A stretch of 64,000 bases of DNA. Origin: an uncultured Campylobacter sp. Lineage in GTDB: Bacteria; Campylobacterota; Campylobacteria; Campylobacterales; Campylobacteraceae. Positions 17,925 through 27,684 of this stretch are shown here, piece by piece. How positions within the stretch are numbered: the first letter of the stretch is position 1; every line of letters starts with the position of its first letter. The notes below the pieces were generated by a model. That model was not told the DNA's origin, searched no databases, and worked only from the letters and a program-made list of their open reading frames with translations. Both the position numbers and the translations under genes were made by a program. Where the stretch lies: assembly GCF_938002845.1 (NCBI RefSeq), contig NZ_CALKZP010000051.1, positions 1-64,000 on the forward strand. The letters run 5' to 3'.

Positions 17925-18787
17925 TTTACGACAAGCTTTAAATTTTAATGCAGTCTTTGCGTCGTGAATTTAAGACTCGTCTCAGCCTGGATAATTGCAG
18001 GCTGGAGCGGTACGCAAAGCACGCTTTTACGGACTAAGGATTGCCGCGGTGATTTTAGATTAAGAAGCTTTTTGGATGAAGCGATCTGTGCTAGTCGCGG
18101 TTTTAAATTTAAACTGGCTACCGCGCCGCATGCTTTTCATTCGTGTGATTTTTGCATCCGCTTAGCTTTTAAGCGTACACGCGGCTAAATTTCATGCGTT
18201 TTAAATTTAAAAATTGGACTTGGTGCGCTTAGCCCTTTCAAAACAGATCCTGCGGTATATTTAGTATGGCTTCAAGCTCTTTAAATTTGACGAACCGTTT
18301 TGTTACCGTCAAAAGTTGCGCTAGTAAGCTGCCCTGTCGCCCGTAAAATTTTATCTAACGTCGCCCGCCCGTTAAAGTCTTATTGACGCAATTTTGCCAG
18401 TTATGCCCTAGTTTTTGATAAACTATACCTGCCCTTCAAACCTTATCGGCGCCGTTTCATTTCCCTCTAAAAGCCATTTGCCTAAAATAAAATTCCACTC
18501 CGCCGCGTAGTGAAATTTTACCTGCGTTTGCTTTGAAATTTTACTTTCAGCCGCTCTTAAATCTCTTTCGCACCGATAAGATTTAGCTTACGTCATTTTA
18601 AATTTTGCCCCACTCCTAGGCTGCGGTTTTTACTCATGCTTCTTTTTTAATCCCGCCCATATTTACACTTAAAATAAGAGTTGTGTTACTTTATGAAATT
18701 AAATTTTTAACTTAACATTATTTTAAGCTCAATAAAAGAGAAAATTTGAAAGAATTTCGTTTGAAATTTCGCCTTGAGGGGTCTGCT
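17925..18787. other. Gene-free stretch between carA and a response regulator
   Basis: About 860 bases with many AAATTT, AAATTTTA and GAATTT words and no supported gene. Short open frames (for example 17964-18188) lack a ribosome site and resemble no protein. The final 100 bases, T/A-rich with TTAACATTATTTTAAG, probably hold the promoter of the response regulator. Confidence 0.65.
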
Positions 18788-19471
18788 ATGAGCTGCGCTT
18801 TAAAAGAGCTGGACGTCTTGCTAGTCGAGGACGATACTAAATTACTAGCCTCGCTGCATAAGGCGTTTGAGGGTATTTTTAACAACATTTACAATGCCCA
18901 AAACGGGCTTGAAGGTGTGAAAAAATTCAAAAAATTTAGTCCTAATCTCGTCATTACCGACATTCTAATGCCGATCGAGGATGGGCTAGCGATGATACGC
19001 CAGATCAAGCAGATCTTTCCGCATGCCCCTATCGTGGTGCTTAGCGGCTTCAGTAGGGAGGAGCAGCTAAAAGGCGTTATGGAGATTGGCGTCGAGCGGT
19101 ATTACTTTAAGCCGGTAGATATCGCCGCATTTGTGCTAGAGATAAGCGCGCTGATGAAGTCTAAGCTGGACTCGGTACGAGTCGTAAATGTGGGTGCCGG
19201 CTACGTATTTGACGGGCTTCGTCGTATTTTACTGAAGGATGGCGAGCAGATCGTGCTTACTAAAAAGGAGCTTTCTTTTGTTTCGCTGCTAGCCAGTCGT
19301 GTGGGCGAGCTGGTACTTTACGAGGAGATCAAGCGTTATGTTTGGACTGAAGGAGCCGTGAGTGATACGGCGCTTCGCACCTTCGTCAAGCGTATCCGCG
19401 ATAAAGTGGGGGGCGAAATCATAAAAAACGTCCCGAGCCTGGGATACAAGATCGAGCTTGAGCCCGCTTAA
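18788..19471 (+). CDS. OmpR-type response regulator, orphan
   Basis: About 227 residues. Receiver domain (about 8-120) with the acidic pair VEDD, phospho-acceptor Asp in LVITDILMP, Ser in VVLSGFS and Lys in YYFKPVD; then a winged-helix C-terminal domain (about 140-225) with LTKKELSFVSLLASR and TLRTFVKRIRDKV. It should bind DNA when phosphorylated. The start at 18788 follows GAGGGG and removes an implausible 14-residue extension beginning at TTG. No histidine kinase is adjacent, so its partner is elsewhere. It stands alone between two long spacers. Confidence 0.87.
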   Translation: MSCALKELDVLLVEDDTKLLASLHKAFEGIFNNIYNAQNGLEGVKKFKKFSPNLVITDILMPIEDGLAMIRQIKQIFPHAPIVVLSGFSREEQLKGVMEIGVERYYFKPVDIAAFVLEISALMKSKLDSVRVVNVGAGYVFDGLRRILLKDGEQIVLTKKELSFVSLLASRVGELVLYEEIKRYVWTEGAVSDTALRTFVKRIRDKVGGEIIKNVPSLGYKIELEPA

Positions 19472-19745
19472 ATTTGATCGCGTTTTTGCCACTTTGTAAT
19501 TTACGGAATCCACTTGTAAAATTTTGCGTTTAAATATGCTGCAATTAATGCGGAGCGAGGTAGAATTCCGCGCCAAAGCGCCGCAAATTAAAATTTTACG
19601 CTCATCCAACTTACTAAATTTGACTTGATAAAATTTAACCTCTCAAGCTTTTCAAAAACTTCTTTGCTTAAAAGCCCAAACTAAAAATTTCTTGCTAAAA
19701 TATCGCAAAATTCCGCGTTCTGCGAATCGCTCTAAAGGATTTGTT

Positions 19746-22658
19746 TTGAAAAATTTGCCCTCTAAAAATCTCTTTGTCTACACTAGCTCGCGTGCGCTAC
19801 GCGCGGCGCTGCAAAGCGAGAGCGGCGGCGTGCTGGCGCCTAGGATTACGTTGGCGGAATTCTACGAAAAGGCGCTTTTTGTGCCGGATCTTGTCGCTTG
19901 CGGCGAGATAGACCGCGCGCTTTTTATGAAGCAGGCGGTGAGCGAGAGCAAGCGCGCAGGCGAGAGGCTGAAATTCCCTAGCGAGCTTTACGAGTTTATG
20001 CGTAACCGCGAGTATCTTTTTGGCTTTTTCAAGGAGCTTGCGACGGAGCGCGTGAGTATCGATGCGCTCGATCTTAGCGACACCTACGCGTGGTATGCCG
20101 AGCATTTTGAAATTCTGCGAGAGCTAGCGGGGGCGTATGCAAGGATTTTGCGCGAGCATGGATTTTACGACGAGATCACATTGCCCGCGCTTTATGAACT
20201 AAACGAATCCTATCTGCGCGGATTTGAGCGGATAGAAATTAACATCGACGGCAATCCTAGCGCATTTGAGTTCGAGGTTTTTAAGCGCGCTGCAGAGCTT
20301 AGCGAGGTTGTATTGAACTTTAGAGCCACGACTTTAAATTCCAAGCCCGTGCGCGCGGTGGAGGAGCTTTGCGGCATAAGCCTAGAGCCAGGTTTTGCAT
20401 ACCGCGTAAATCTTGGTACGGGTGAAATTCTAAGCCGCAAGCCGCTAAGCATGGGCGGAGCGGTTGTGTGTAGAGGCTTTGAGCTGCGAAGCTTGCAGGT
20501 TAGCTACGTTTTTGAAAAAATTTCATCCTTCGTGCGCGCGGGCATCGCGCCGGAGCGCATCGCGGTAATTTTGCCCGACGAGAGCTTTGCCGGCACACTG
20601 CGGCTTTACGACGAGCGCATCGCAAGGGCTCGCGGTTCGCACAGGCTGCTAAATTTTGCGATGGGAGAGAAGCTTAAAGATAGCCTATTTTACGTAACGC
20701 TAGAGAAAATTTCGCAGTGCTTAAAAGAAGCGCGCATGCCGGAATTTGGCGTAGATTACCACGCATTCAAAAGTCCGGATGGAGGATTTTTGAATGCGGA
20801 GGATTCCGCGGTACAGCAAAATTTAGCGCTAGGTAATTTCGCTCCGGAGAATTCTATTTCGCAAAATTTCGCACAGCAAAATTCCGCGTTTGATTGCGAA
20901 ATTTTTTCAAATTCTAAAACGGATTTAAATTTTATGTCTGCGCGAGAGTTTGAAAATACGGAAAATTTTGAAATTCTGCACGAAATTTCGGCGGAACGCG
21001 CGGATAGTGCGGAGGAGGAAAGCTTTTCGGTAGAGTTTGTAGAGTTTCAAGAGCCCTTGGAGTGTGCGCAGCAGCGCGATTATTCGGTTAGTGCAAAACG
21101 GCAGGAGCCTTCAAGGAAGCAGCAAGGGAGCCTACGAGACTCTATGCAGCGGAAGCATATAGAGCTTGAGGAAGAAGATGGGTATTCAAAAAGCCCTGAG
21201 CAGCGCGATCGTTTTAGGCACTCTAAAATGCGCGAGGACGCAGATGAGTATCCGCAGCGTCCAAACCCACAGGAGCTTGATCTGTTTTTTGCGAGTGTGG
21301 ACGTGGATGAGGCGCTTTTTGGCGAGTTTGCGCGCGATTTTACAAAGCAAGTAAGCTTTGAGCATTTCGAAGCGCTAATTGTCAAGCTCGCCTGTTTACC
21401 TAAAATTAGCGACGCGCTGCTGCAAGAAAAGCTAAAAGAGCCGCTATATCTAATTAAAATTTTGCTTCGAAAATTTAAGGACGAAAACCTAAGCTTGGGC
21501 AATCTAATCGATCTTTTTTTGCTGGAAATTTCGCGCATTAAGCTCGATGATGTTCGTGGCGGAAAGGTCACGGTAATGGGGCTTTTGGAGAGCCGTGGGC
21601 TACAATTTGATGGCGTGATAATCCCAGATTTTAACGATGATCTGGTGCCAAAGCGCAGTAGCGGAGAGATGTTTTTAAACTCTGCTTTGCGTGCTAGAGC
21701 AGGGCTCATCAGCCACGCAGACCGCGAAAATTTACAAAGATTTTACTACGACGGCTTGCTAAGAGGCGCTAAAAAAAGCGCGATTTGCTATCTGCAAAGC
21801 GTCGAGAAATTGCCTTCGCGGTTTTTGAAAAGCTTTGAAGTGCAACAAGACGCGGAATTTTCGCAGGAGGATTATTTGCGGCTTTTTGGGCGAGAGGAAT
21901 TTAAGCCTGTATTATGCGGACAAGAAGATCCCGTGACTCGCCATGATTTTTTTGCCGAGGAGCTGTCGTTTTCGCGGCTGGATACGTTTTTAGAATGCAA
22001 GAGGAAGTATTATTACCGCTACGTTTTCGGACTGAGGGAGGGGCTAAAATTCGGTGAGGATAATGCGCTTTTAGGTAAAATTTTACATACGAGTTTTCAG
22101 CGTTTATACGAGCGAGCGGGGATGAAATTTAGCATGGAAAAATTTCGCTCTATTTATTCGCAGCTTGCGCGAGAAGCAGGGATTGCGCGCTTTGATGCGG
22201 AGCTTGAGCTAAAATCGGTAGAAAAGCTAGCTAAGCTTTTAGAAGAGCATGAGCAAATTTGGAGCTTTATCGGTAGTGAAGTATCGCTAAAAGGCGAGCT
22301 TGACGGAGTGCGGCTGAGCGGGCGGATCGACCGCATCGACGAAGATAGGGCAGGGCGGAAGTTCATCATCGATTACAAACGTGGTTCAGCTAAAAAGCAT
22401 ATGGAAAAATTCCAGCTTACGTTTTATCGCGCGCTTTTGGCTCAGGAGTGCGAATGCGCCTATCTGTCGCTAAAAGATTGCGCGTTTGCGGCTCCTGGCG
22501 ACAAAACGCCTAGCTTAGAAAATCTGCGCGAGACGCTAAGCTCTATCGGCAAGGAATTTGCAAGCGAGGTCGCTTTTACGCGCACGGAAGCGGTGCAAAG
22601 CTGCGAATACTGCGATTATAAAATCATTTGCAAGGGGCAGATCGATGGCAAAATTTGA
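19746..22658 (+). CDS. addB: AddB-type exonuclease subunit (double-strand break repair)
   Basis: About 970 residues from a TTG start that has AAAGGA six bases upstream. The N-terminal half resembles an inactivated helicase without Walker A. The C-terminal part is a PD-(D/E)XK nuclease with Fe-S cluster cysteines: FLECKRKYYYRY, ILHTSFQRLYE, GRIDRIDE...IIDYKRG, and CEYCDYKIIC at the end. With AddA it processes DNA ends for recombination. Residues about 350-515 form a low-complexity insert rich in Asn, Ser, Glu and Gln with many RAATTY words at DNA level. It overlaps addA by 14 bases. Confidence 0.85.
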   Translation: MKNLPSKNLFVYTSSRALRAALQSESGGVLAPRITLAEFYEKALFVPDLVACGEIDRALFMKQAVSESKRAGERLKFPSELYEFMRNREYLFGFFKELATERVSIDALDLSDTYAWYAEHFEILRELAGAYARILREHGFYDEITLPALYELNESYLRGFERIEINIDGNPSAFEFEVFKRAAELSEVVLNFRATTLNSKPVRAVEELCGISLEPGFAYRVNLGTGEILSRKPLSMGGAVVCRGFELRSLQVSYVFEKISSFVRAGIAPERIAVILPDESFAGTLRLYDERIARARGSHRLLNFAMGEKLKDSLFYVTLEKISQCLKEARMPEFGVDYHAFKSPDGGFLNAEDSAVQQNLALGNFAPENSISQNFAQQNSAFDCEIFSNSKTDLNFMSAREFENTENFEILHEISAERADSAEEESFSVEFVEFQEPLECAQQRDYSVSAKRQEPSRKQQGSLRDSMQRKHIELEEEDGYSKSPEQRDRFRHSKMREDADEYPQRPNPQELDLFFASVDVDEALFGEFARDFTKQVSFEHFEALIVKLACLPKISDALLQEKLKEPLYLIKILLRKFKDENLSLGNLIDLFLLEISRIKLDDVRGGKVTVMGLLESRGLQFDGVIIPDFNDDLVPKRSSGEMFLNSALRARAGLISHADRENLQRFYYDGLLRGAKKSAICYLQSVEKLPSRFLKSFEVQQDAEFSQEDYLRLFGREEFKPVLCGQEDPVTRHDFFAEELSFSRLDTFLECKRKYYYRYVFGLREGLKFGEDNALLGKILHTSFQRLYERAGMKFSMEKFRSIYSQLAREAGIARFDAELELKSVEKLAKLLEEHEQIWSFIGSEVSLKGELDGVRLSGRIDRIDEDRAGRKFIIDYKRGSAKKHMEKFQLTFYRALLAQECECAYLSLKDCAFAAPGDKTPSLENLRETLSSIGKEFASEVAFTRTEAVQSCEYCDYKIICKGQIDGKI

Positions 22659-25563
22659 AAATTATCTGGCGCTTGAAGCAAGCGCAGGCAGCGGCAAGAC
22701 CTTCAATCTCGCAGTGAGGTTCATCGAGCTGGTTCTAAAAGGCGAGCCGATCAATGAAATTTTAGCGCTTACCTTCACCAAAAAAGCTGCTGCTGAGATG
22801 AAAACGCGTATCGTAGAGAAATTTCAAAATTTGCTGCTTTTGCAGGATGGCTCGCTAAAGCCTAGCGCCGAGCTGGAGCAAATTTGTGCTGATTTAGGGC
22901 TAAGCGCGGATGAGGTTTTGGCAGCGCAAGAGCGGCTGAGCCCAAAATTTTTAAGCGAAAGCTTAAATATCTTTACCTTTGATGCGTTTTTTGCAAAAGC
23001 TCTGCGCTCGTTTGCGCTAAATAGCGGCATCGATCCAGGCTTTGAAAACGACGAAAGCATACTAGGCGTGCAGCAGGCGGCGTTTTTAGGCGCGATTTGT
23101 AAAAACGAAGCGCTATTAAGAGAGGTCGTGGATTATGTGAGCGACTCAGGAATGACAAAGAGCGAGTTTTTAAATAGCTTACAAAGCATTTGGAGAGGCG
23201 ATATAAGCATAAATCCGCCCACGCTTCCTGCAAGCTCGGCGCTAGCAGAGATAAATGAAATTTTATCCTGCTTGCAAAAAGCGGCGAGAGATGCGGGCGT
23301 AAGCGCTGGAGCCGTAAATGGGCTAAGCCCTGTTAGTGATCTGTCAAAATTATCCTCTGGTTTCATTCTTTCGGCTCTTGCCAACGGCAGTTTCGATTAT
23401 CCGCGCTCACAGCTTAAAAAAATTTCGTATCTTGACGGCGAGTTAGCAAGGCTAAAAGACGCCGTAGCTCGCGAAATAGCGTGGATGGATGCGACATATG
23501 CAGTTAAGCTGGCAGGACTAATTAAAATTTATGCCGAAGCGCTTAAATCGGTGCAGCGCAAAAGTGGTAAGCTTACATTCGGCGATGTCACCGCAGCAGT
23601 GCACTCGCTGCTAAATCCGAGCGCAGAGACGTTGCATGGCAATCGCGAGCTTTTGTATTTCAGGCTCGATTCTAAAATCACGCATATTTTAATTGACGAA
23701 TTCCAAGATACCGACATTTGCCAGTATGAAATCATGCTGCCGCTAATCTCTGAAGCGCTTGCTGGCAAAGGGACGGAAGAGCGCTGCGGTAGCTTTTTTT
23801 ACGTAGGCGATAAAAAACAGAGCATCTATAAATTTCGCGGCGCAGAGAGAAAAATTTTTGATATTTTGCGTGAGCAGTTTAGTCAAATCAAAACGCAGAG
23901 CCTGCCGCGCAATTATCGTAGCTTAAAACTCATCGTAAAATTTGTAAATGAGATCTTGCGCGATGAATTTGCGTCTTATGAAGATCAAATCGCAGCAAAT
24001 AAGCTAGATAGCGATCTGCCCGCTTCGGTGCTGCAAAAAATCAAGGACTATCCGCTTTCCCATCCGCAAATGCCGCTATTTGAGGTACAAAGCGACGATT
24101 ACGGCTACGTAGCAGCGTTTTCATACGACGACGTGCTAAAGGGGGCTGCGGAGCAAGCGCGCAGACTTGTTGAGGAGTGCGGCGTAAGAGCTGATGATAT
24201 AGCGATTTTATGTTGGAAAAACGAGCATGTAAGCGCGCTAAAAGAGATGCTATCGGAATTTTGCGAGGTGTGTAGCGGCTCAAATAAGGCCCTGCGTTGC
24301 AGCGAGCAGGTAAATGCCGTAATTCAATACGCGAAATTTTGCGTAGGTGGCGATGAAATTTATCTACGAAACGCCGAAGCGATTTTAGGGAGGCGGCTTA
24401 AAAAAATAGCGGTCGATCTGCATAAAAACGCGCAAAAAACGGCGGAATTTATCGCTAGCACGCTGAAATTAAATTTTGTCGATCCGGATTTGCTGCTGTT
24501 TTTCGAGACGCTGGCAAAATTTAATAGTTTTAGCGAGTATCTGTTTGCAAACGACGAAACGGAGGTATTTGCCAAAGAACAAAGCGGCATTAAAATTATG
24601 ACTGTGCATAAGTCCAAGGGGCTTCAGTTCCCGCACGTAATCGTCTGCGACCGCATCGGAGGAAAAGACCGGGGCGAGAGCTCAAAGCTCGCGACGGACT
24701 ATGATTTTGCCACGCATAAGTGGAGGATTTTTTATAAATTTGCGAGCAGAAAGAGCTTGGATGCGGAATTTGCAGCGCTAATGAATGAAAACGATCGCTC
24801 TGCGCATGAAGAGGATATAAACAAGCTCTACGTGGCATTTACCCGCGCCGAACGCTCGCTCATCATCGTAAAACGCTCCGAGGCAAAAATAGATCAATAC
24901 AATTATAGCTTTTTTTCGCCTTACGCCAAAAAGACCAAGGGCGCGGGCGTAGTGGAGTGGCTGGATATCCCGGATTTTCAATACGGCTACGTAATCCCAA
25001 GCTCCGTAAAATCAGAAGAGAAACCGCCGCGCAAAAAGATCGCGCTCGTAGCGGGCGAGCCTCAAGGCGCGCAAGAAAAAGCAGGCGGCGGCGAAACAGA
25101 GGCACTAAGCGCGATATATTTCGGCGAGGCGCTGCACTATGCTCTGGAGATGAGCGAAGGATTTGCGGCGGATGAAATTTTACGAGGAGTGAGCCTTGCA
25201 AGAGGACGCTACGCTAAATTTTTAAATGACGCGGATTTTGAAAATATCGCTGCGCGGGCGCTAGGACTAAGCGAAAACGAGGAATTTTTAGCTCTGATAA
25301 AGGGCGCTCAAGCTTATAAAGAGATGCCGATCAAAAGCGCGGAGGGTGAGCTTTTGCGCGTAGATCTGGCGTGCTTTAGGCAGGATGAAATTTTGCTTTT
25401 TGATTACAAAAGCTCCGAAAAATACCTCGCGCAAAACAAAGCTCAAGTGGCGCGATATAAAAGCGTGATCCGCGAGTTTTATCCGCATGCGCGAGTGCGC
25501 GCCTTCGTGCTGGCTCTCGAAGCTGCGGGCGCTAGGCTGATCGAAGTGAATGAGGATGGATAA
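22645..25563 (+). CDS. addA: AddA-type helicase-nuclease (RecB-like)
   Basis: About 972 residues from ATG 22645 (AGGGG upstream), inside the end of addB. UvrD/RecB helicase motifs in order: ALEASAGSGKTFNLA (Walker A), LALTFTKKAAAEMKTR (Ia), HILIDEFQDTD (II), VGDKKQSIYKFRGAE (III), LPRNYRS (IV), IMTVHKSKGLQFPHVIV (V) and LYVAFTRAERSLIIV (VI). The C-terminal nuclease shows LRVDLACF and LLFDYKSSE. Unwinds and degrades DNA ends to load RecA, together with AddB. In Helicobacter and Campylobacter AddAB is the RecBCD counterpart (family knowledge). Confidence 0.93.
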   Translation: MAKFENYLALEASAGSGKTFNLAVRFIELVLKGEPINEILALTFTKKAAAEMKTRIVEKFQNLLLLQDGSLKPSAELEQICADLGLSADEVLAAQERLSPKFLSESLNIFTFDAFFAKALRSFALNSGIDPGFENDESILGVQQAAFLGAICKNEALLREVVDYVSDSGMTKSEFLNSLQSIWRGDISINPPTLPASSALAEINEILSCLQKAARDAGVSAGAVNGLSPVSDLSKLSSGFILSALANGSFDYPRSQLKKISYLDGELARLKDAVAREIAWMDATYAVKLAGLIKIYAEALKSVQRKSGKLTFGDVTAAVHSLLNPSAETLHGNRELLYFRLDSKITHILIDEFQDTDICQYEIMLPLISEALAGKGTEERCGSFFYVGDKKQSIYKFRGAERKIFDILREQFSQIKTQSLPRNYRSLKLIVKFVNEILRDEFASYEDQIAANKLDSDLPASVLQKIKDYPLSHPQMPLFEVQSDDYGYVAAFSYDDVLKGAAEQARRLVEECGVRADDIAILCWKNEHVSALKEMLSEFCEVCSGSNKALRCSEQVNAVIQYAKFCVGGDEIYLRNAEAILGRRLKKIAVDLHKNAQKTAEFIASTLKLNFVDPDLLLFFETLAKFNSFSEYLFANDETEVFAKEQSGIKIMTVHKSKGLQFPHVIVCDRIGGKDRGESSKLATDYDFATHKWRIFYKFASRKSLDAEFAALMNENDRSAHEEDINKLYVAFTRAERSLIIVKRSEAKIDQYNYSFFSPYAKKTKGAGVVEWLDIPDFQYGYVIPSSVKSEEKPPRKKIALVAGEPQGAQEKAGGGETEALSAIYFGEALHYALEMSEGFAADEILRGVSLARGRYAKFLNDADFENIAARALGLSENEEFLALIKGAQAYKEMPIKSAEGELLRVDLACFRQDEILLFDYKSSEKYLAQNKAQVARYKSVIREFYPHARVRAFVLALEAAGARLIEVNEDG

Positions 25564-25642
25564 AATTTTAAAGCTTAGATGAAATTTGAGCGCAGATAGA
25601 TTAAAGATAGCTTAAATTAAGCTATACGTAAGGATATTTCTA

Positions 25643-25648
25643 TATAAT
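25643..25648 (+). promoter_or_regulatory. -10 box for rplM-rpsI
   Basis: TATAAT in TCTATATAATCAC, 31 bases before the rplM start codon, in the A/T-rich gap after addA. Confidence 0.6.
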
Positions 25649-25678
25649 CACAGCTCAAATTTTAATAAGGCGGAAACC

Positions 25679-26104
25679 ATGACAGAAATTACAAAGCCTA
25701 GCGAAGTTAAGCGCGACTGGGTCGTTATCGACGCGACCGACAAAAGATTCGGTAGGATGCTTACCGAAGTTGCGGTATTGCTACGCGGCAAACACAAACC
25801 AAGCTACACTCCAAACGTGGATTGCGGAGATTACGTCGTTATCATCAACGCTTCAAAAGCCGTATTTACCGGCAATAACAAGGGCGACGACAAGCTTTAT
25901 CATAGCTACTCGGGCTATTTCGGAAGCGTAAAGAGCGTGAAATTTCAAGATCTGCTTAAAAACAACCCCGCAAAGCTATATAGACTTGCGGTTCGCGGTA
26001 TGCTTCCTAAGACGAAGCTCGGCAAGGCGATGATCAAAAAGCTATTCGTATATGAAGGCGGCGAGCACCCTCATACTGCGCAAACAACTAAAAAAGGAAA
26101 ATAA
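25679..26104 (+). CDS. rplM: 50S ribosomal protein L13
   Basis: 141 residues, normal length. Shows RDWVVIDATDKRFGRMLTEVAVLLRGKHKP, GDYVVIINA and AVRGMLPKTKLGKAMIKKLFVYEG, typical of L13. Early-binding large-subunit protein. Followed after two bases by rpsI, the universal rplM-rpsI pair. GGCGG upstream is a modest ribosome site. Confidence 0.97.
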   Translation: MTEITKPSEVKRDWVVIDATDKRFGRMLTEVAVLLRGKHKPSYTPNVDCGDYVVIINASKAVFTGNNKGDDKLYHSYSGYFGSVKSVKFQDLLKNNPAKLYRLAVRGMLPKTKLGKAMIKKLFVYEGGEHPHTAQTTKKGK

Positions 26105-26106
26105 TC

Positions 26107-26496
26107 ATGGCGACAATTTATGCAACCGGAAAGAGAAAAACTGCCGTAGCTAAGGTTTGGGTAAAACCTGGAAGCGGCAAGATCGTAGTAAACGGTATGG
26201 ATCTAAACACTTGGCTAGGCGGTCACGAAGCGATCAAACTAAGGGTTGTTCAGCCGCTTTTGGCTACTAAACAAGAGACCTCAATGGATATCACCGCACA
26301 GACTTTAGGCGGCGGATATTCGGCTCAAGCGGATGCGCTAAAGCACGGAATTTCAAAAGCGCTTGCCGCGATGGATAAGGATTTTAGAGCGGCTCTTAAG
26401 CCAAAAGGTCTGCTAACTCGCGATAGTCGCGTGGTCGAGCGAAAGAAATTCGGTCGCCGCAAAGCGCGTAGAAGTCCGCAGTTCTCTAAGAGATAA
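26107..26496 (+). CDS. rpsI: 30S ribosomal protein S9
   Basis: 129 residues. Begins ATGKRKTAVAKVWV and ends with the basic tail FGRRKARRSPQFSKR that reaches the P-site tRNA; GGGYSAQADALKHGISKAL and GLLTRDSRVVERKK are standard S9 blocks. Second gene of the pair with rplM. An A/T-based hairpin follows at 26502. Confidence 0.97.
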   Translation: MATIYATGKRKTAVAKVWVKPGSGKIVVNGMDLNTWLGGHEAIKLRVVQPLLATKQETSMDITAQTLGGGYSAQADALKHGISKALAAMDKDFRAALKPKGLLTRDSRVVERKKFGRRKARRSPQFSKR

Positions 26497-26501
26497 TGTT
26501 T

Positions 26502-26539
26502 TTTACAAATTTGTGGCGAAATTGTCGCGAATTTGTAAA
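26502..26539 (+). terminator. Hairpin downstream of rpsI
   Basis: TTTACAAATT (26502-26511) pairs with AATTTGTAAA (26530-26539), with an inner GCGA/TCGC pairing. AAATTT/GAATTT words lie in both arms. A moderate terminator candidate before the porin promoter. Confidence 0.5.
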
Positions 26540-26558
26540 TTCTTTAAAAATTTTATGG

Positions 26559-26564
26559 TAATAT
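26559..26564 (+). promoter_or_regulatory. -10 box of the OmpA-family porin gene
   Basis: TAATAT in ATGGTAATATCG, 31 bases before the start codon, preceded by a T/A-rich stretch. GAAAGG provides the ribosome site. Confidence 0.5.
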
Positions 26565-26595
26565 CGAATTACAACTTTATTTGAAAGGATGTTTA

Positions 26596-27618
26596 ATGAA
26601 GAAAGTTCTACTTGCATTAAGCTTATGTGCATCTAGTGCGTTGCTCGCTAGCGATGCTGATTATCACTGGGAGATTACCCCTACTGTTGGCGGAATGACT
26701 CATGAGGGAAATATGGATTTGGATTCGAATTTTATGTTCGGTCTACGCCTTGCTAAAAACCTACAGAATTCATTCATTGATCAATTAGAAGCAGGTTTCG
26801 ATTACTCTCGCCATATTGGTGTAGAGGATCTAGCTTACAGAGCCGGCAATGCTAAGCCTAGCGCTAGATACTACCACATCAATGCTGTAAAAGACTTGGT
26901 AAATTTCACCGATAATTTCAAATTATACGGCTTGCTAGGTCTTGGATATATGGATTACACTAAAGACGTTTACAACGATGGTGATCAAGATAGCGGCTTC
27001 GGTCAATACGGCTTGGGTCTAAAATACTACATTACCGACAACTTTGCTACAAAACTTGAAGCACGCGATGCTATCAGATTTGACGACGGCAACCACGTAT
27101 TGTTCTATACTCTAGGCTTTGCAGTTGATTTTGGCAAGAGATATGCTGATGCAGCTCCAGCTGCCGCTCCGGCTCCTACAGGCTGCAAAGATGCAGATAA
27201 TGACGGCGTATGCGATAATGTCGATAGATGCCCAGGTACACCTGCCGGCGTAGTTGTTGATGAATACGGCTGCGAGAAGGTTATTAGATTAAATTTGGGC
27301 GTAAATTTCGCTACAGATAGCTCAAAAATTTCTCCTGAGTTTATGAACCAGATCAAAAACGTAAGCGACGTGCTAGTAGCTCACCCTGATTACAAAGTAA
27401 TTCTAGAGGGTCACACCGATAGCACCGGCTCGAATGCATATAATCAAAAGCTTTCCGAGCGCAGAGCTGCTGCAGTTGGAGGTGCGCTTAAGAGCTTCGG
27501 CGTAGATGCTAGCAGAATCACCACTGTAGGATACGGCGAGACTAAGCCTATCGCTACAAACGCTACTAAAGCAGGCCGCGCTCAAAATAGACGCGTTGAT
27601 GCTAAATTTAGAAAATAA
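26596..27618 (+). CDS. cadF: OmpA-family outer-membrane protein, CadF-like
   Basis: 340 residues from ATG 26596 (the in-frame TTG at 26581 lies in the leader). Signal peptide about 1-19 (SALLAS), an eight-strand beta-barrel domain to about 180 (NLQNSFIDQLEAGFDYSRH, LYGLLGLGYMDYT, GLGLKYYI), an Ala/Pro hinge, a thrombospondin-3-like Ca motif DADNDGVCDNVDRCPGTP, and an OmpA peptidoglycan-binding domain (NFATDSSKI, LEGHTDSTGSNAYNQKLSERRA, GYGETKP). CadF of C. jejuni is the fibronectin adhesin with this plan. Whether this one binds fibronectin is unknown; its FRLS-type motif is not evident. Followed by a strong terminator. Confidence 0.85.
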   Translation: MKKVLLALSLCASSALLASDADYHWEITPTVGGMTHEGNMDLDSNFMFGLRLAKNLQNSFIDQLEAGFDYSRHIGVEDLAYRAGNAKPSARYYHINAVKDLVNFTDNFKLYGLLGLGYMDYTKDVYNDGDQDSGFGQYGLGLKYYITDNFATKLEARDAIRFDDGNHVLFYTLGFAVDFGKRYADAAPAAAPAPTGCKDADNDGVCDNVDRCPGTPAGVVVDEYGCEKVIRLNLGVNFATDSSKISPEFMNQIKNVSDVLVAHPDYKVILEGHTDSTGSNAYNQKLSERRAAAVGGALKSFGVDASRITTVGYGETKPIATNATKAGRAQNRRVDAKFRK

Positions 27619-27636
27619 TCTTTTCTAGATCCACAT

Positions 27637-27663
27637 AAGCGGAGCTTCGGCTCCGCTTTTTTT
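27637..27663 (+). terminator. Rho-independent terminator of the porin gene
   Basis: AGCGGAGC-TTCG-GCTCCGCT stem followed by seven T. The textbook form contrasts with the RAATTY-based hairpins elsewhere in the window. Confidence 0.9.
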
Positions 27664-27684
27664 ATATCCAAATTAAATTTTAAA

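Noticed and set aside
17964..18188. 74-codon plus-strand frame after carA
   Set aside because: No ribosome site, no family, and the sequence has the texture of the surrounding RAATTY spacer.
21080..21709. 209-codon minus-strand frame inside addB
   Set aside because: Antisense to the AddB insert and adjacent core, Ser/Arg-rich as expected of a shadow frame.
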